Source: Holothuria scabra (taxonomy: Eukaryota; Echinodermata; Holothuroidea; Aspidochirotida; Holothuriidae). Taken from it: a stretch of 64,000 nucleotides of DNA. The notes under the pieces are model-generated. The model was not told the origin of the DNA, made no database searches, and saw only the letters and a program-made list of their open reading frames with translations. The translations under genes and the position numbers were made by a program. The DNA is taken from assembly GCA_037179385.1 (NCBI GenBank), contig CM074193.1, positions 5,911,547 through 5,975,546 of the forward strand, in the 5' to 3' direction. This document shows, one piece after another, positions 1 through 12,849 of the stretch (the stretch's first letter is position 1; every line of letters starts with the position of its first letter).

Positions 1-1350
1 TAATTGGAGTGTCTGATCGCCACCATGGGGTGTCGCATACCCTTTTCGGGAACGGGGGGGGGGGTAGGGAGGGTTAACATGTCTACAAACAAATTCACAG
101 TGCAACATTTCTTGCTTTAACTAGAGTTTCTTTAAGTCAAATCCTACAAAAGTCATAAAAGAAAGACAGTGAGCCTTCTCGATTTTTGTGAATAAGCTCG
201 GTGGCGATCTGTTTGTAAGCTCCGGATATAGGTCGTTTGGTTATGATGTGTTGGAACCTCACTTAATACAAAGATTCTCCGTTATGCTGTTAGACATAAG
301 TCAAATTTCCTATTTTGTGCTCAAGACACGACATGAAAGAAGAAGAATGGAAAATGAGTTTGCAGTCGCTTCCCTTTCTTTAAATCATACTATTTTCTCT
401 CGTAAAACTTTTGAAAATTCAATATTACGTTTTACATTTCAGCGGCGTAGGAAGATGTCATCATATTTGATCAATTTGATTTTCCGATTTTACTATGAGC
501 AAATCAATCAGTTAATCAATAAAATAAGTAAATCAAAAATGAAATAATAAATAAATTAATAAGTCAATAAAAAAGAAATAAACAATAATATTCAAAGAAA
601 AAAGCAAACAAAAAATCAAAGAAAACATCAACATCAGATCTGACAACGGCGAAGAATGATGTTGGTTTGAAGGGACATTTTTTTTGCCAGTACTGATTAA
701 GTCCCCCTGCATTTTACATCATGATTGCTTCTTCCAACTGCTGTCCTTTTGCAAGGGATCAATCAAAGCTGAGCAGCGAAGTACTTGTGAAGTGACGGCC
801 AGGTAAAAAGGCCCCTATCTGGCTTAACGCAAAGCCGTGCCTAATGATCAATATAAAAGTAGTTATAACCTACTTATAAAGGGATGAATCATTTCCCTTT
901 TCGGGAACTATCATTTTTCGTGGGTTATCAGGAGGCTAAGCAGGAATTTTAACAGAGAGGACAGAAAACTTGATGATTCATTATCCAGTGTAAGGGGTCT
1001 AGGGTGCCCCTCTGCTTTTACGGACAAGTTTTTCTTTGACAAGGATCTGATGAAAAAGGGGAGGGGCGGGTATGACGCATGTCGCTTGGCTATACTCGGC
1101 TAGATTGATACCCACTTCCCCAACAAGCAAGTTTCGTTGCAGTGTAGGTTAGAATGAGGGAGGATATGACTCCTGAGACCTCACTGTCATCGCAACTAAG
1201 AATGAGACAACAGACTACAAGTTTCATCCAGACCCAAGCTGCCTACGAGCTAAGGCCGATATTGTCCAGGAAATCCCCCTCCCCCCCCCCCCTTTTGATC
1301 TGTGCACGAGATCTTCGCTAAAATGCCTCTCTATAATAAAGGACAATGTG
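1..1350. other. Non-coding region upstream of NAT copy 1
   Basis: No gene is recognised here. A poly-G run lies near 51-63, an AT-rich A-run-rich stretch near 530-640 and a poly-C run near 1275-1293. From about 640 onwards the sequence is recognisably related to 14390-15279, the region upstream of the second NAT copy, so the duplication includes the 5' flank. An open frame at 188-547 resembles nothing I know and is probably chance. Confidence 0.5.
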
Positions 1351-2460
1351 ATGCTCACTTCCTTTTATATCTTTCAGAAAAACGCTGGAGAATTTCCTTT
1401 GACTGAGAGGGAAGCATTCATTTTTGTTGAAGATATTCTCCAAATCAAGGGTTCCAGAAAAAGAATGGAAGAAAGTTCTCTAAATTTATTGAATATTATC
1501 GCTCAAAACATGGTTTATCGTGTACCGTTCACTAACCTCCCCCTTCTCGGCCGAGAAAGTCATTGTGTTACACCACCCTCTTTCCTGGAGATAAAAGATG
1601 CCATGTTTTCAAGGATTGGCGGTGGATGCTTGGACTTCTCAATATTTGCTTATGCTTTGCTTTCTCGTATCGGTTATGATTGCTACATCTGTGACAGTAC
1701 ATACATTGAAGACACAGGTGAAGCCGAAAAGCACTGTGCTGTCGTAGTACGTAATCTCTCTGGTCGGGAAAGCGAACACCTAGTAGACGTGGGTTGCGGG
1801 GAACCGATTTTCCGTTCAGTATCGCTAGACTTTGAAAATATTTCTCCCATATATCGCGATGACTACCTGGCGTACAGATTCGTCCGCCGAAATGACGGGA
1901 TGGTAGTTTATGAAAGGATTCCACAGAAGTACCTTTTGGGGGACTTCCACTCAGGTGACGCTAGCATCAAAGATCACTTCGGAACGTCATGGTCCTCTCT
2001 TATGACGTATGATGTCGACACCCCAAGGGATATAGAGTTCTTGCTCAAATACCGCCCTGTAGCTACTATAAGTGATGTCGTTTTTCGTTCTCTTTGCGTG
2101 ATTAGCTTTCCAATGGGTCGTCTACATGGAGTTTTTAAAGGGATATCTCTCCAGTCGACGAAGAACGGACATATTGTTAAAACGATAATAAAGGACAAAG
2201 AAGAAGAACGGGATATTTGCTTGAAATATTTTCCACATTTACCCCGAAATATGGTAGAGACAGTGCTATTTAATACAAGTACATCGAATCTTACTCTAAA
2301 ATATCCAGGATACCGCCGAGGTTAAAAATGGTTCATCTTCACCTGAATGTGTGGCATTGATCCCTGCACGCTGTTGTTTGAGGAGGTATTAGAAATGATT
2401 GGATTTTGGCGTATTAAAGAAGTTATAAAACATCGGTTTGTATGGAAGAAATTGCTTCAT
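640..2460 (+). repeat. Duplicated NAT block, left copy
   Basis: The sequence from about 640, through the NAT gene and about 130 bp beyond its stop, aligns by eye with 14390-16385. Flank matches include the CTGTCCTT context near 740 and the TTGGATT...GTTTGTAT context near 2400-2440. The coding parts are about 85% identical in protein over the last 240 residues, with flanks more diverged. Boundaries are approximate. Confidence 0.65.
1351..2325 (+). CDS. Arylamine N-acetyltransferase (NAT) family protein, copy 1, intact
   Basis: The frame encodes 324 residues from the ATG at 1351, close to the usual 290-330 for animal NATs. These cytosolic enzymes transfer acetyl from acetyl-CoA to arylamines and related amines through a Cys-His-Asp triad. 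All three can be seen: Cys about residue 93 in RIGGGCLDF, His about 128 in KHCAVVV, and Asp about 146 in HLVDVGCGEP. The N-terminal PLTEREAFIFVEDILQIKG and the VPFTNL motif fit the invertebrate NAT-like group. The ATG at 1351 is matched by one at 15280 in copy 2, which favours it as the start. However, a polypyrimidine-CAG (ending 1377) could be a splice acceptor, with an upstream exon supplying the N-terminus. The C-terminal half is less conserved. The substrate is unknown. Confidence 0.85.
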   Translation: MLTSFYIFQKNAGEFPLTEREAFIFVEDILQIKGSRKRMEESSLNLLNIIAQNMVYRVPFTNLPLLGRESHCVTPPSFLEIKDAMFSRIGGGCLDFSIFAYALLSRIGYDCYICDSTYIEDTGEAEKHCAVVVRNLSGRESEHLVDVGCGEPIFRSVSLDFENISPIYRDDYLAYRFVRRNDGMVVYERIPQKYLLGDFHSGDASIKDHFGTSWSSLMTYDVDTPRDIEFLLKYRPVATISDVVFRSLCVISFPMGRLHGVFKGISLQSTKNGHIVKTIIKDKEEERDICLKYFPHLPRNMVETVLFNTSTSNLTLKYPGYRRG

Positions 2461-3079
2461 TTTATCGCACTGGGTAGGCCTGCGTATACTAAGGCTCTCA
2501 CACGAAGAAAGATTTTAAAATTAAGAACTTTTTATACTGGAGACATTTTGGAATTTAATGACAGAAAATTTGATTTTTGGTAATAATAAAAAAAATTGGG
2601 TTTTTATCAGGTGATATGCGTTTCAAAAACAAAATAAGGTACTATGTCGGTTTTTTTATTGTGCGTAATATCCATTAAAATTGGAGAATTTTGCCATTTT
2701 AACGTTTAATATTTGAAAATCTGAAGCTTCCTGCTCTGACCATATTGGAATATTCCCCTGCGACGAAGGGAGGGCAGGCTTCCCCTACGGGGGGCATGGT
2801 CCCTGGCCCCGTTCTTGCTACCCTAGGTTACCAAGGGTGGCGATCCGTCTTTGAAAGTGGAGGATATAGTCTGTGTCACTATCTGAGAGGAGCGCCACCA
2901 TCAGTTGGCGCGGAGCGTACAAAGAAAATCTCGACCAAAAAATACGCCCGGAAATGACCCTTTTCGGGTTAGCAGCGTATATCATAAAAAGGTTAAAAGG
3001 CCTAAGGTGTAGATCAGTAAAAGTTGTCTGATTGTCTTAAAAGGGGATTAAGTTTCTCAATCGAGTTAAAAGAAAATCA
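2326..3079. other. Non-coding, repeat-like sequence
   Basis: No gene is recognised. Around 2885-2970 there is a GGCGCGGAGCGTA-type segment that recurs near 11030-11090, 11245-11330 and, more weakly, 18900-18960. It is therefore part of a dispersed repeat family. Confidence 0.5.
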
Positions 3080-3084
3080 TTGAG

Positions 3085-3790
3085 CAGACTTTTTTTACAG
3101 GGAGGGGGGCGGGGGGGGGGAGGGCAAGCACCTAAATTTTTCGATTTTTTTTTAATTGTGAACGCCATCTCTCCGGGGACGTCATTTGCGGCGTGCGATG
3201 AGCGCCAAAATTTCTGCCATTTTTCGGCAAGTTTTAAAAATGTGAAGCTTGTATTGAAGAAAATTTTGGATTCTGGGTTTCCTATAAAAGGAAATATGAA
3301 AAGTTCGGAACAACTGAAGAGTCTGTTTTTTTTATTGGCAAGTCTGAGATTGCACAGCTAATAAAGATCGCTGTTGCTTCATAGTGTTTTCTAAGACCTA
3401 CAAATTGAGGTTGTGGGACGATGTTTTAAGAGTCAAGAGCTTTAATATGATGATATAAAATTGATGAAAACAGCACTGTAGTTGCCGATATCATTTAATT
3501 ATCTGGTGATCTTGTCATTTGTAGAGATCGCAAAAGTTTACCAAACTGATTAATGAGAGAACACGACTGCAAGCAGTAGCTGAAAATTTCTTCGCGCATT
3601 TACGCATATTTGAAACAAATAATTACAGAATGGAGCTTTAATTTGAAAGAATTCGGAATTTCATGTAACAAGAGTTGGGAAAACCACACTGTAGTTGACT
3701 GATATCACAAGTAGCAAATTTCCGAATTTTTCCCTTTTTAGAGCGTCGGGGGAGGCAATCCCTCCCCTGTCCCCTGTAGCTACGCTACTG
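3085..3790. mobile_element. Non-autonomous DNA transposon, 5-bp target duplication
   Basis: The element starts CAG and ends CTG, and is flanked directly by TTGAG (3080-3084 and 3791-3795). The right end (reverse complement CAGTAGCGTAGCTACAGGG) is a typical CAGTGGCGTAGC-type terminus. The left end keeps CAG and ACAGGG but seems to have lost the middle of the terminal repeat. Its interior resembles 26090-26460. It codes for nothing. The hAT-like assignment rests on the ends only. Confidence 0.5.
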
Positions 3791-3795
3791 TTGAG

Positions 3796-4985
3796 TATCA
3801 TTCAATTCTTCTTATTGTATATCTTCCATTCCCATAGTAATTTTAGTTATTTCAAGGAGTGTCTGTGCATATCAGAGCATTTCAAGTTTGTGGCCGACAC
3901 TCCTCGGGCTCGTTATACCAGTATACTTGTGTAATGAATCAATGTATATTGTTGTGTACACTGTGTATAATCACGTTTCTTTTAGTATTCTTAATAAAAG
4001 CCTAAATAGTAAGTATTTATTTACAAACATCAGTCATTTCTGAATTAAAGTGTTCATAATTATAGCTTAAATATTAAGTAATTGTTTATGCTTATCAGTC
4101 ATTTTCTGAGATAAAAAAATCTTTTATTTCTTTTAATTGCAAGACTGAGAGAAAGTGGATTAAAGTGAACCGAAAAGAATAAGAATAAAAGCAATGATTT
4201 TCAAAGTTAAAATCACTGTAAGAACCGCATGGAGCTTTAAGAGCGGTATAATAATACTCATTTGGAGAAGCAGAAACCCAAGTTGTAACAGATTTAAATC
4301 TTTCAGAAAAAATCGCTACGGCTAGTCGGGCAATTATGTTTAAAGTCTTTTGCAATTTTGATGACATTTAAATATATTGATTTCTTTCACTTCATGTAAA
4401 AGTCACCTTATCAGAATATTTATGTAAGAAATGGATACCGTATTTACCTTCTATTTCAAGCAGGGAAATAAACTTTCGAATGTGATAGGCGATTGAGGAT
4501 ACTGGTGCATACGTGTAATATGTTCATGTTTTAGTAACTCTATGGGAGGGTGTATAGAACTGTCAAGCCACATTCATACATTCCCTTCTCTTTTTAGAGG
4601 AACGGTTTTATGTTACATTTTAAAACGTGGATTATTGTAATCTTTTAGTTTTCCGTTCAATGAAGGAAGTTTCCTACCAGCATACTTAACTTTTTACATC
4701 GTTTCCGTATCTGAAGGTTTGTTTTCATGGAGGGATGGAGGGGATAGGGTGTACAGTATCCCCATCCAATTTCATGGGCGATATAGCCCCAATCCCCCCC
4801 CCCCCCAGGATATTCGCCTGTGTTGGTCACGTCTGAACATGGAACTTCCAGCTCCCTGTCCTGCAACACAAGTTTTGGTTATCATGCAAACACTCACGGA
4901 TTGTAGGTGAGAAAAGATACATGGGATAAGGGATATCAGAGGTGGGAAGTTATTGAAAATCGTTTCCGATACGTATTCAAATAGC
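3796..4985. other. Non-coding, AT-rich
   Basis: No gene, structural RNA or clear repeat is seen apart from a poly-C run at about 4795-4806. Short open frames look like chance. Confidence 0.5.
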
Positions 4986-4992
4986 GTCAACA

Positions 4993-5286
4993 TGTTGCGA
5001 GGAAGGTAACTACGTTGGTCAGACGGGCCCCAAGTTTAGGTTGAGATTTAACAATCACAAAAAGTCAATCATCGACAAAGTCAACCTTCCCGTTTCCAAT
5101 CATTATTGCAGATTAGGGCATAATCTCTCTAATCTGCGTTGTATACTCCTCTGCTCGGGGTTCACTACAACAAACCAGCGATTCCGAGCGGAGAGTAAGT
5201 GGATTATAGCCCTTAATACGCACAAACAGGGCCTTAACAAAGACTTGGGCGTTCTCAGTGGTTTTAGCTTTGCTAGCAACCGTTAG
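4993..5286 (+). pseudogene. Penelope-like element remnant: GIY-YIG endonuclease C-terminus
   Basis: An open frame from 4993 contains a Cys pair, then GNYVGQT, then FRLRFNNHKKS, and later RAESKWIIALNT..QGLN. This is the order seen in the C-terminal GIY-YIG endonuclease of Penelope-like retroelements. The reverse transcriptase part is missing upstream, so only the last ~97 residues survive. The ~235 bp after the stop run straight into the (TA)n tract at 5524 and may be the element's 3' UTR. It is distinct in sequence from the element at 5935-7353. Confidence 0.7.
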
Positions 5287-5521
5287 TCCTTAGCAACAGT
5301 TCACCTTCCTTGCGCGCCGCGACTTTTCTCTCAGAGGAGTTCGTACTGTGCGCAAAAATTCATCTCTGCGTGTTTGGCGGTTTGTGCTACAGCTTTTGTT
5401 TGTTTCAATTTTGCTACATTTGTTATAACGCAGTTGAAGGGCACAGGAGTGTCCGAAATATTCGTTTCAAATACAGACTATTGTGCTCTGAATACCGTCG
5501 TTTTTATCATTTTTTGGTTTT

Positions 5522-5786
<265 letters not shown>

Positions 5787-5837
<51 letters not shown>

Positions 5838-5864
5838 AACATATATATATATATATATATATAA

Positions 5865-5901
<37 letters not shown>

Positions 5902-5936
5902 TATATATATATATTTATATATATATATATATATAT
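5787..5936. repeat. Interrupted (TA)n tract
   Basis: TA dinucleotide array broken by ACAT, AAAC and AAAT interruptions. It joins directly to the 5' truncation point of the reverse transcriptase frame at about 5935. Confidence 0.95.
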
Positions 5937-7353
5937 CAAAAATCTCCCGTCGGACACAATTCTGGCCACTCTTGACGTGTCCTCGTTGTACACAAACATA
6001 CCAAATGAGGAAGGCATCTCCGCTTGCACCAACGCCTTCAATCCGATTCGGGGCAAAACTCCCACCAAGAAAGACTTAGGCGAACTCATGCATCTGATTT
6101 TGACCACCAACAATCTCATTTTTGGTGACCACCACTACCTCCAAATTCATGGTACAGCCATGGGAACCAAAATGGCTCCCTCATTTGCTAACTTGTTTAT
6201 GGGCAACTTCGAGCAAAAATTTCTGTCTCGACAAAATTTGAAACCACAAATTTGGTTACGCTTCATAGACGACATCTTCATGATCTGGCCCCACGGTGAA
6301 GACTGTCTAAAAATTTTTATTGAAAACATCAATTCGTTCCATCCCACCATCAAATTTACGGCCGACCATTCCAGGTCCAGTGTCCACTTCCTGGACACCA
6401 CTGTAACCATAGAAAATGGTTCACTCAAAACAGACTTGTTCAACAAACCAACGGACAAGCACAACTACCTTCTACCCAGCAGTTGCCATCCTCCGCACTG
6501 CACCAAAAACATTCCGTACAGTCAAGCACTCCGCATAAAACGCATCTGTTCCTCTGAAACAGATTTTGACACTCGGGCAAAGGAACTATCCGGTTACCTC
6601 CGTAACCGGCAGTATTTTCGGGGTTCAATTGAAAATGCCATCAAAAAGGCAAAAGAAACCCCTCGCTCGCAAACTCTGACGTACAAAACTCGTCAGCGCA
6701 ATTCCGACAGAGTGCCGTTGGTAACTGAGTACCATCCCGGTCTACCACCACTAGCCAAATTCATCAAAAAGCATATGCCCACACTTCAGAGCACCGATCG
6801 CCTAAGGTCTATCTTTCCCCAACCCCCTGTTGTTGCCTTTAAGCGGCCCTCAAATTTACGGGACATTTTGGTTCGGGCAAAATTCCAGGACAAAGCCTCA
6901 GTCGAGGAAAACAACGAAAATTTTGGTTGTTCACCTTGCCCTTCCAACTGCAAGACGTGCGCCCTGGTTGATTCCACAAAAGGCTTCCAGAGCAATCAAA
7001 ATGCACACACCTTCCAAATTAGACAAGAAATTAATTGTCTTTCCAAAAATGTCATTTATCTCATATACTGCAATTTATGTGGTGTGCAGTATGTCGGAGA
7101 ATCTAAAAATACTCTTCGAATGAGAATGACACAGCACAGGTCAGCAATTAAAACCAAAAAGGTTGAACAACCTGTTGCAAACCATTTCAATTTGCCCCAT
7201 CATTCTATCAAAAACTTACGGGTCATTGCTATCGACCAAAACGATACATGGACCGACAAAGCTAGAAAAGCTAAAGAAAATTTCTGGGAACTCAATCTCA
7301 AAACCACATCGCCTTTCGGCTTGAACATCAGGAGCGATTTACCAGCTTGCTGA
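5935..7353 (+). mobile_element. Penelope-like element: reverse transcriptase plus GIY-YIG endonuclease, 5' truncated
   Basis: One open frame of about 470 codons enters directly from the TA tract, with no proper start codon, so the N-terminal part is missing. Reading in order: [12 protein letters not shown] (RT motif A, catalytic Asp), TAMGTKMAPSFANLFMG (motif B), then FIDDIF at about 6264 (motif C, the two catalytic Asp). VHFLDTTV and a conserved PLE region follow. A Cys cluster (CSPCPSNCKTC) near 6930 and a GIY-YIG nuclease (VIYLIYCNLCGVQYVGES, then LRMRMTQHR) from about 7050 complete it. This RT-then-GIY-YIG order is diagnostic of endonuclease-bearing Penelope-like elements, which copy RNA at a nicked target. 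There is no internal stop or frameshift, so the copy is young. The stop codon is at 7351-7353. Confidence 0.93.
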
Positions 7354-7631
7354 TAACACCAACCAAAATAATCCGATCAGGCCATTCCGGCCTAACAATT
7401 TCTCTAATTACTTTCAAGAGGATTTTCCTATTGTTGATGGGTTACACCCGAGTAATCCGATCAGACCCTCTCGGTCAATCAACCTGCTCAATTGCCTTAA
7501 GAAGGATTATCCTGTCACAATAGAGGTGAGACCATTGTCAACACCTTTAAAAGCTTCCAAAATTTCTCACTCCTTGTCATTCTCTGACCAAGTATTGACA
7601 AAGAGGTAGTATTCCTCGAAAGCTCTACTTC
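7354..7631 (+). mobile_element. 3' UTR of Penelope-like element with a diverged tandem pair
   Basis: Two diverged direct copies start at TAATCCGATCAG (about 7367 and 7454), a period of about 87 bp. They lie between the stop codon and the 116-bp terminal repeat. No protein-coding frame. Confidence 0.6.
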
Positions 7632-7747
7632 AAACCTTTTGGCTGTTTAATTTATCTAAATTCTAGCCTTCCGCTATTTGTATCTCCTCGGAGATCCAGC
7701 CTTTTAATTCTGTAGCACCGTTGTTTTACAGTTTTTCCGTCATGTTT
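7632..7747 (+). repeat. Inverted-repeat arm, right, of Penelope-like element
   Basis: Reverse complement partner of 5671-5786, also 116 bp. It runs from AAACCTTTTGGCTG to CGTCATGTTT and is followed at once by a (TA)n tract, mirroring the left side. Confidence 0.9.
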
Positions 7748-8832
<1,085 letters not shown>

Positions 8833-9451
8833 CTAGACGGAACTGTTAACAGAGTTGTATCCGTGGCGGACCTCGTTACCGGGCAGTTGTTTCCCTATCA
8901 AAGATTTTGTGAGATTAGCTGGTCCGCAGTTTTTTAGGCATTTGTAAATGTATTTACATATTTTAAATTTAATTCGTTTTTCGATAGGAAGCCCGTAAAG
9001 TTTTTTCATTAAAGGTAAAGGACTATCCAGTCTAGGGGCAGAAAAAATCAATTTAGCAGCTCTGTTTTGCAACAACTGGAGACGGTTGAGGTCTCGACCA
9101 TTCGCACCATATAGGAGGGCATATACCATAGTCTAATCTAGAGAGGACAAGTTCACGTACAAGGAGATGTTGCGTATCCTGATCAAGATAAACACAAATG
9201 CGACAGAGGTTACGGAGCTGGAAATTTCCAGCTGATATGAGGCAATTAATTTGTTTGGTCATGAACATGTTAGAATCAAAGAAAACTCCTAGATTACGTA
9301 TGTTACAGGACGGTTCAATTTGACTATCACCCACTGTAAGATTAAGTTCAGGGAGCTTTAAAAGACACGATGACAATTGCAGTGTTTGTGTATTTTGCAG
9401 TAGAACAAAACACAAGTATGAAATATGCGGGTTCCGACAAACTGCCTTCAT
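8833..9451 (-). pseudogene. Non-LTR retrotransposon (L2/CR1 type) C-terminal reverse transcriptase remnant
   Basis: Two overlapping minus-strand frames (9451-9053 and 9129-8833) together give the region after the catalytic ADD box. They read IRNLGVFFDSNMFM, then LVLSRLDYG, then LLYGANGRDLNRLQLLQNRAAKLIF, then LYGLPIEKRIKFKI. This order is characteristic of the thumb/C-terminal part of L2/CR1-clade LINE proteins. The catalytic motifs are absent because of 5' truncation, and a frameshift near 9110-9125 joins the two frames. It is not functional. Confidence 0.8.
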
Positions 9452-10398
9452 AATACTGTTTCCTAATTAATATATTATTAAATTCATGGGACATATACTA
9501 AGTCTCACAAAGTCAGTTGACACTCGGCTGTGTTTATAATTTGTTCTCTACAACGCCTCAGTTCCGGCCGACGCCTATGTATACTGATATATAGTCGGAT
9601 GTTTTAGGTATGCAAAACCCTTTCAAAACAATGGTGAAAACATTAAAATTGATTTCTTCGTTTAACATTCTTACGTTACGGAAGACAATATTTTCTGGAA
9701 AGATCCCTCTGGAAGAAACCACACCATATGGCAGAGGACACGATGTTTCACGGTGTTGTTACTCGAGCCCGAGTGTGAGTTTAATTAATTAAGCTAGCAT
9801 TATCGGTTGTATATTTAGGAGTAGGTATACGAGCGTGCAGCTATGCTACACGTGATATTAAGTACTGATTGTCCAATTCTCATGCGCTTTAGTTCAAATC
9901 AGTTTCTCATACACATACGAAACGCACATACAAAAGTACCACACAGGATTAACTTAGATTTCTACACAGATTTCTTCGAAGGTCACAAGAAAAAGCAAAG
10001 CTGTTCATCAACTTGAAAGCTAGTGACATTTAAAACAAAAAGAATGGGACATCCCAAAGGGGCCTACTTTGGGAGTATAACAGTGTTCCATGGCAAGAGC
10101 GGTGCTACGAGGGCAAGAAGGGACATTTCCCCCAGGTTTTGCCCTTGCCCCAAGTTAGGTAAGTTAGAAGATGGGTTAATCGAAAAATAAATAGTCTCTC
10201 CTGAGACTTAATTTTTTCATCCAGAGATCCGATAAAACTTCAGAGCTTCTGGGGGTTTCTCCACACGCAGAAGTAGTGGGCTTTTCTATTTAGGCCAGGT
10301 TTCGTGCTGTGTCCAAAAATTTTTCCTTCAACATTTTCATTTGCCCATAGTTTTCCCCTTCCCCCAATTTGACATACTGGCGTCGTCACTGCCCATTG
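9452..10398. other. Non-coding
   Basis: No gene or clear repeat is recognised. An open frame at 9610-9792 has no recognisable features. Confidence 0.45.
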
Positions 10399-10406
10399 GA
10401 CGAATA

Positions 10407-12468
10407 CAGCGGCGTAGCTAAGATTTTTTCCAGGGTGGGGGGGGGGGGGCAAAGGTATGAAATTTCACCAAAACTTTTCCCGGTCAATGTGTATGTATTT
10501 CATATAAAATGTGCAAATTTACAAGCATAACAACATTACCGTGTCATTTTGTAATATTACCTTCATTTTAATCTTTAAGTATAACATAGAGCAATCGGAA
10601 AAAAGAAGAATATTATTTTGGTAAACTATATCTGGTTTATTTGTGTGTAGTAACGCAGCGGCGTACGCAGGATTTCTCTGAAGGAGGGGGAAGGCAGGCA
10701 TGCAGTATGGTCTAAGGGGAGGGGTGTCCGGAAATTTTTTGACGTTTTCAAGGAGCCTAGATGCAAAATGGTGCAAGATTTTCGACTTTGACAGGAACAT
10801 TGTTAAAAGTTGAATCGTGGTGGTTCATGAGGATAAAACTGAAACTTTTGTGTCTTTACATGCATCCTTATGCCATTTATGCTACCTTACTAAGTAAAAC
10901 CTTGTCATTAAATTTGCACACTTTTAGGAGTCAAAATAAAAGAGCATTGATCGGTACGGGATTGTGGTTTTTCTTGGCCACAAAACGTTATTTTATCATA
11001 AAAGATTATCTAAGCGGAGCACTACCATTGGTTGGCGCGGAGCGTAGAGAAAATTTGGAAAAATGAGACCCCTCAGATGGCCGGAAATAACAGTTTCCTG
11101 ACTTATACGAAGAATCTAACGAGTCGTTATCTTCTTTTGTCATTTGCAATAAAATGTTTACTTCAAAATGTGTTCGCAAACTGCAAAGTTATCAGAGATT
11201 TAAGAGCTAATTTGACCCCAAAATGTAATTTTGCCCAAAAGACTAAGCGAAGCGCCACCATTAATTGACGTGGAGCGTAAAGAAAATTTCGAAAAATCAC
11301 ACCCCTCAGATGGCCAAAAATAGCGTATTCATGCTTGTAAAGAGAATCTTAACATGTAGTCTTTATTTTAATCGATTCCACCAGTGGGACACAGAGTCCA
11401 CCGTTTTAAGTAAATATTGGAATTTGACAGACCTTGCCTATTTGTACGAATTAAAAAAAATTGGCATCACTGAGGGGCCTTGCGGAGGTAATCCTCCCCT
11501 TTGAAAGTTTTTGAAAAATTGGATGTCTTTATATGTAATCTGGTGCCACATATCTTTTGAAGTACAATCTGTATTACTAAAGTTTGACTCCACATTTTTA
11601 AGAAAAAATAAAAATGGCATCGGTGAGAGGGGGGGGGGCATGGCCCAATGGTCCTCCCTTCGTACGCCACTGAAAGGAGTCCAAATAGTGGCTCGATCAC
11701 ACAGGATATCCTTCTAGAACAGCAATCTGTTAAGTGTTGAAGGCTGTAAGGTATTCATTGACCCGTTTATCGTTACACCCCAATTGAGCAGACAGCCATT
11801 TTCCCGAACTAGCCTGTAAACGTCCAAGGATTAGGCTAAGTAACAAAATATAAGTATGCCCATGGATCCATTCATATTCTATGGATTCACATTCTAATTT
11901 CTAGACTATCGCTGGCCATGGGTTGTTTCAGCCCCATCCATCGTTATGTACACAGAGTAAAATCGGTATAGTTTAAACCCCTCCCGCTACTAGCTTGTAG
12001 GACAATATAACCTCGGGGTCTACGTTAGTGACTTGTCAGTTTTCACATCCTTTTACTGAATTCACAAATTGTACGACGCACAGACTGTGTACAAGGGGAT
12101 AAGTTCGGGTTTACAGCCTTTCAGCGTGTTAATTCCATGGTTGTATGTATCAGCTGTTGAATTCCTGAATAACAGCTTCCTGTGCACTGAAATGCACTGA
12201 TCATAACACCCGCGCGTATACACGAGAACATTCAATCTGCTCCGCGGCGAGGACGTTCCTGTGGAACGAGAGTAAGGTCGGTTCATGCGACACTGACGAA
12301 ATCTGGGTTAATTTGTTGCATGAAAATACGAATTATGCATGAGAAATGTCTTATTCTAACAAAAATTTCGAGAAATGTTGTTAGAATAAGAAAATTCATC
12401 AAATTTCCCCAAATTATTTTCCGGGGGGGGGGCAACTTGCCCCCCTTCTCCCAGTGGCTACGCCACTG
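10407..12468. mobile_element. hAT-like non-autonomous DNA transposon with perfect 8-bp target duplication
   Basis: The left end is CAGCGGCGTAGC and the right end is GCTACGCCACTG, an inverted match of 11/12. The element is flanked immediately by GACGAATA at 10399-10406 and 12469-12476, an exact 8-bp duplication as hAT transposases make. Poly-G runs lie just inside both ends. No transposase frame is present, so it would have depended on a partner. It contains a second element at 10656-11672 and repeated GGCGCGGAGCG segments. Confidence 0.8.
10656..11672. mobile_element. Nested CAG...CTG element with CAGYGGCGTACG termini
   Basis: The left end CAGCGGCGTACG and the right end CGTACGCCACTG are inverted repeats (11/12). 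The piece lies inside 10407-12468. I see no matching target duplication, so it may be old, or part of a compound structure. Two internal copies of the GGCGCGGAGCGTA / CCCCTCAGATGGCC segment lie at about 11030-11090 and 11245-11320. Confidence 0.5.
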
Positions 12469-12590
12469 GACGAATATAGAGTAGGTTTGCGAAATAGTTT
12501 TTCTTCCACTCCCAAAAGTGGAAGTGTCTGCTACTCTCGTAATTTCTATCGCATTGCACCAGAAGATTAATGCGAATGTATAGCAAACAC

Positions 12591-12849
12591 TTAACCCTTT
12601 ACCGTTGTGCTCCGATCGGGGCATATTTGCGCGCCTCGGGAGTGGGCGGAAAAGCGGACGTAGCACGCCCCGCATCGGCTTCCGTGGGCCATTGACCCCG
12701 TGACCTTAAACTATTGTCTCTCTCGTTGTTGTGGCCGAATTTTCGGGTAGCTACTCGCAGTTTCGAACTCCGCGTGAAACAGTAAAGATGGGCGACAGCC
12801 GAGCTCTCCGTATGGGTCCAAAAGGACCCAAACAACGGTAAAGGGTTAA
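12591..12849. mobile_element. piggyBac-type MITE, copy 1
   Basis: A 259-bp element bounded by TTAA on both sides, with terminal inverted repeats TTAACCCTTTACCGTTGT. TTAA targets and CCC-starting ends are typical of piggyBac transposons. The interior is non-coding and GC-richer than its surroundings, with a small palindrome TGGGTCCAAAAGGACCCA near the right end. Three more copies are in this window (13916, 53005 and 53349). Confidence 0.88.

Noticed and set aside
188..547. 119-residue open frame at the left end
   Set aside because: AT-rich, no family resemblance, no homologous frame in the duplicated block; cannot be supported as a gene.
1568..1924. Minus-strand open frame inside NAT copy 1
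   Set aside because: A shadow of the NAT coding sequence.
12283..12835. Minus-strand open frames across the MITE at 12.6 kb
   Set aside because: They match frames in the other three MITE copies only because the element is repeated; no known protein motif.
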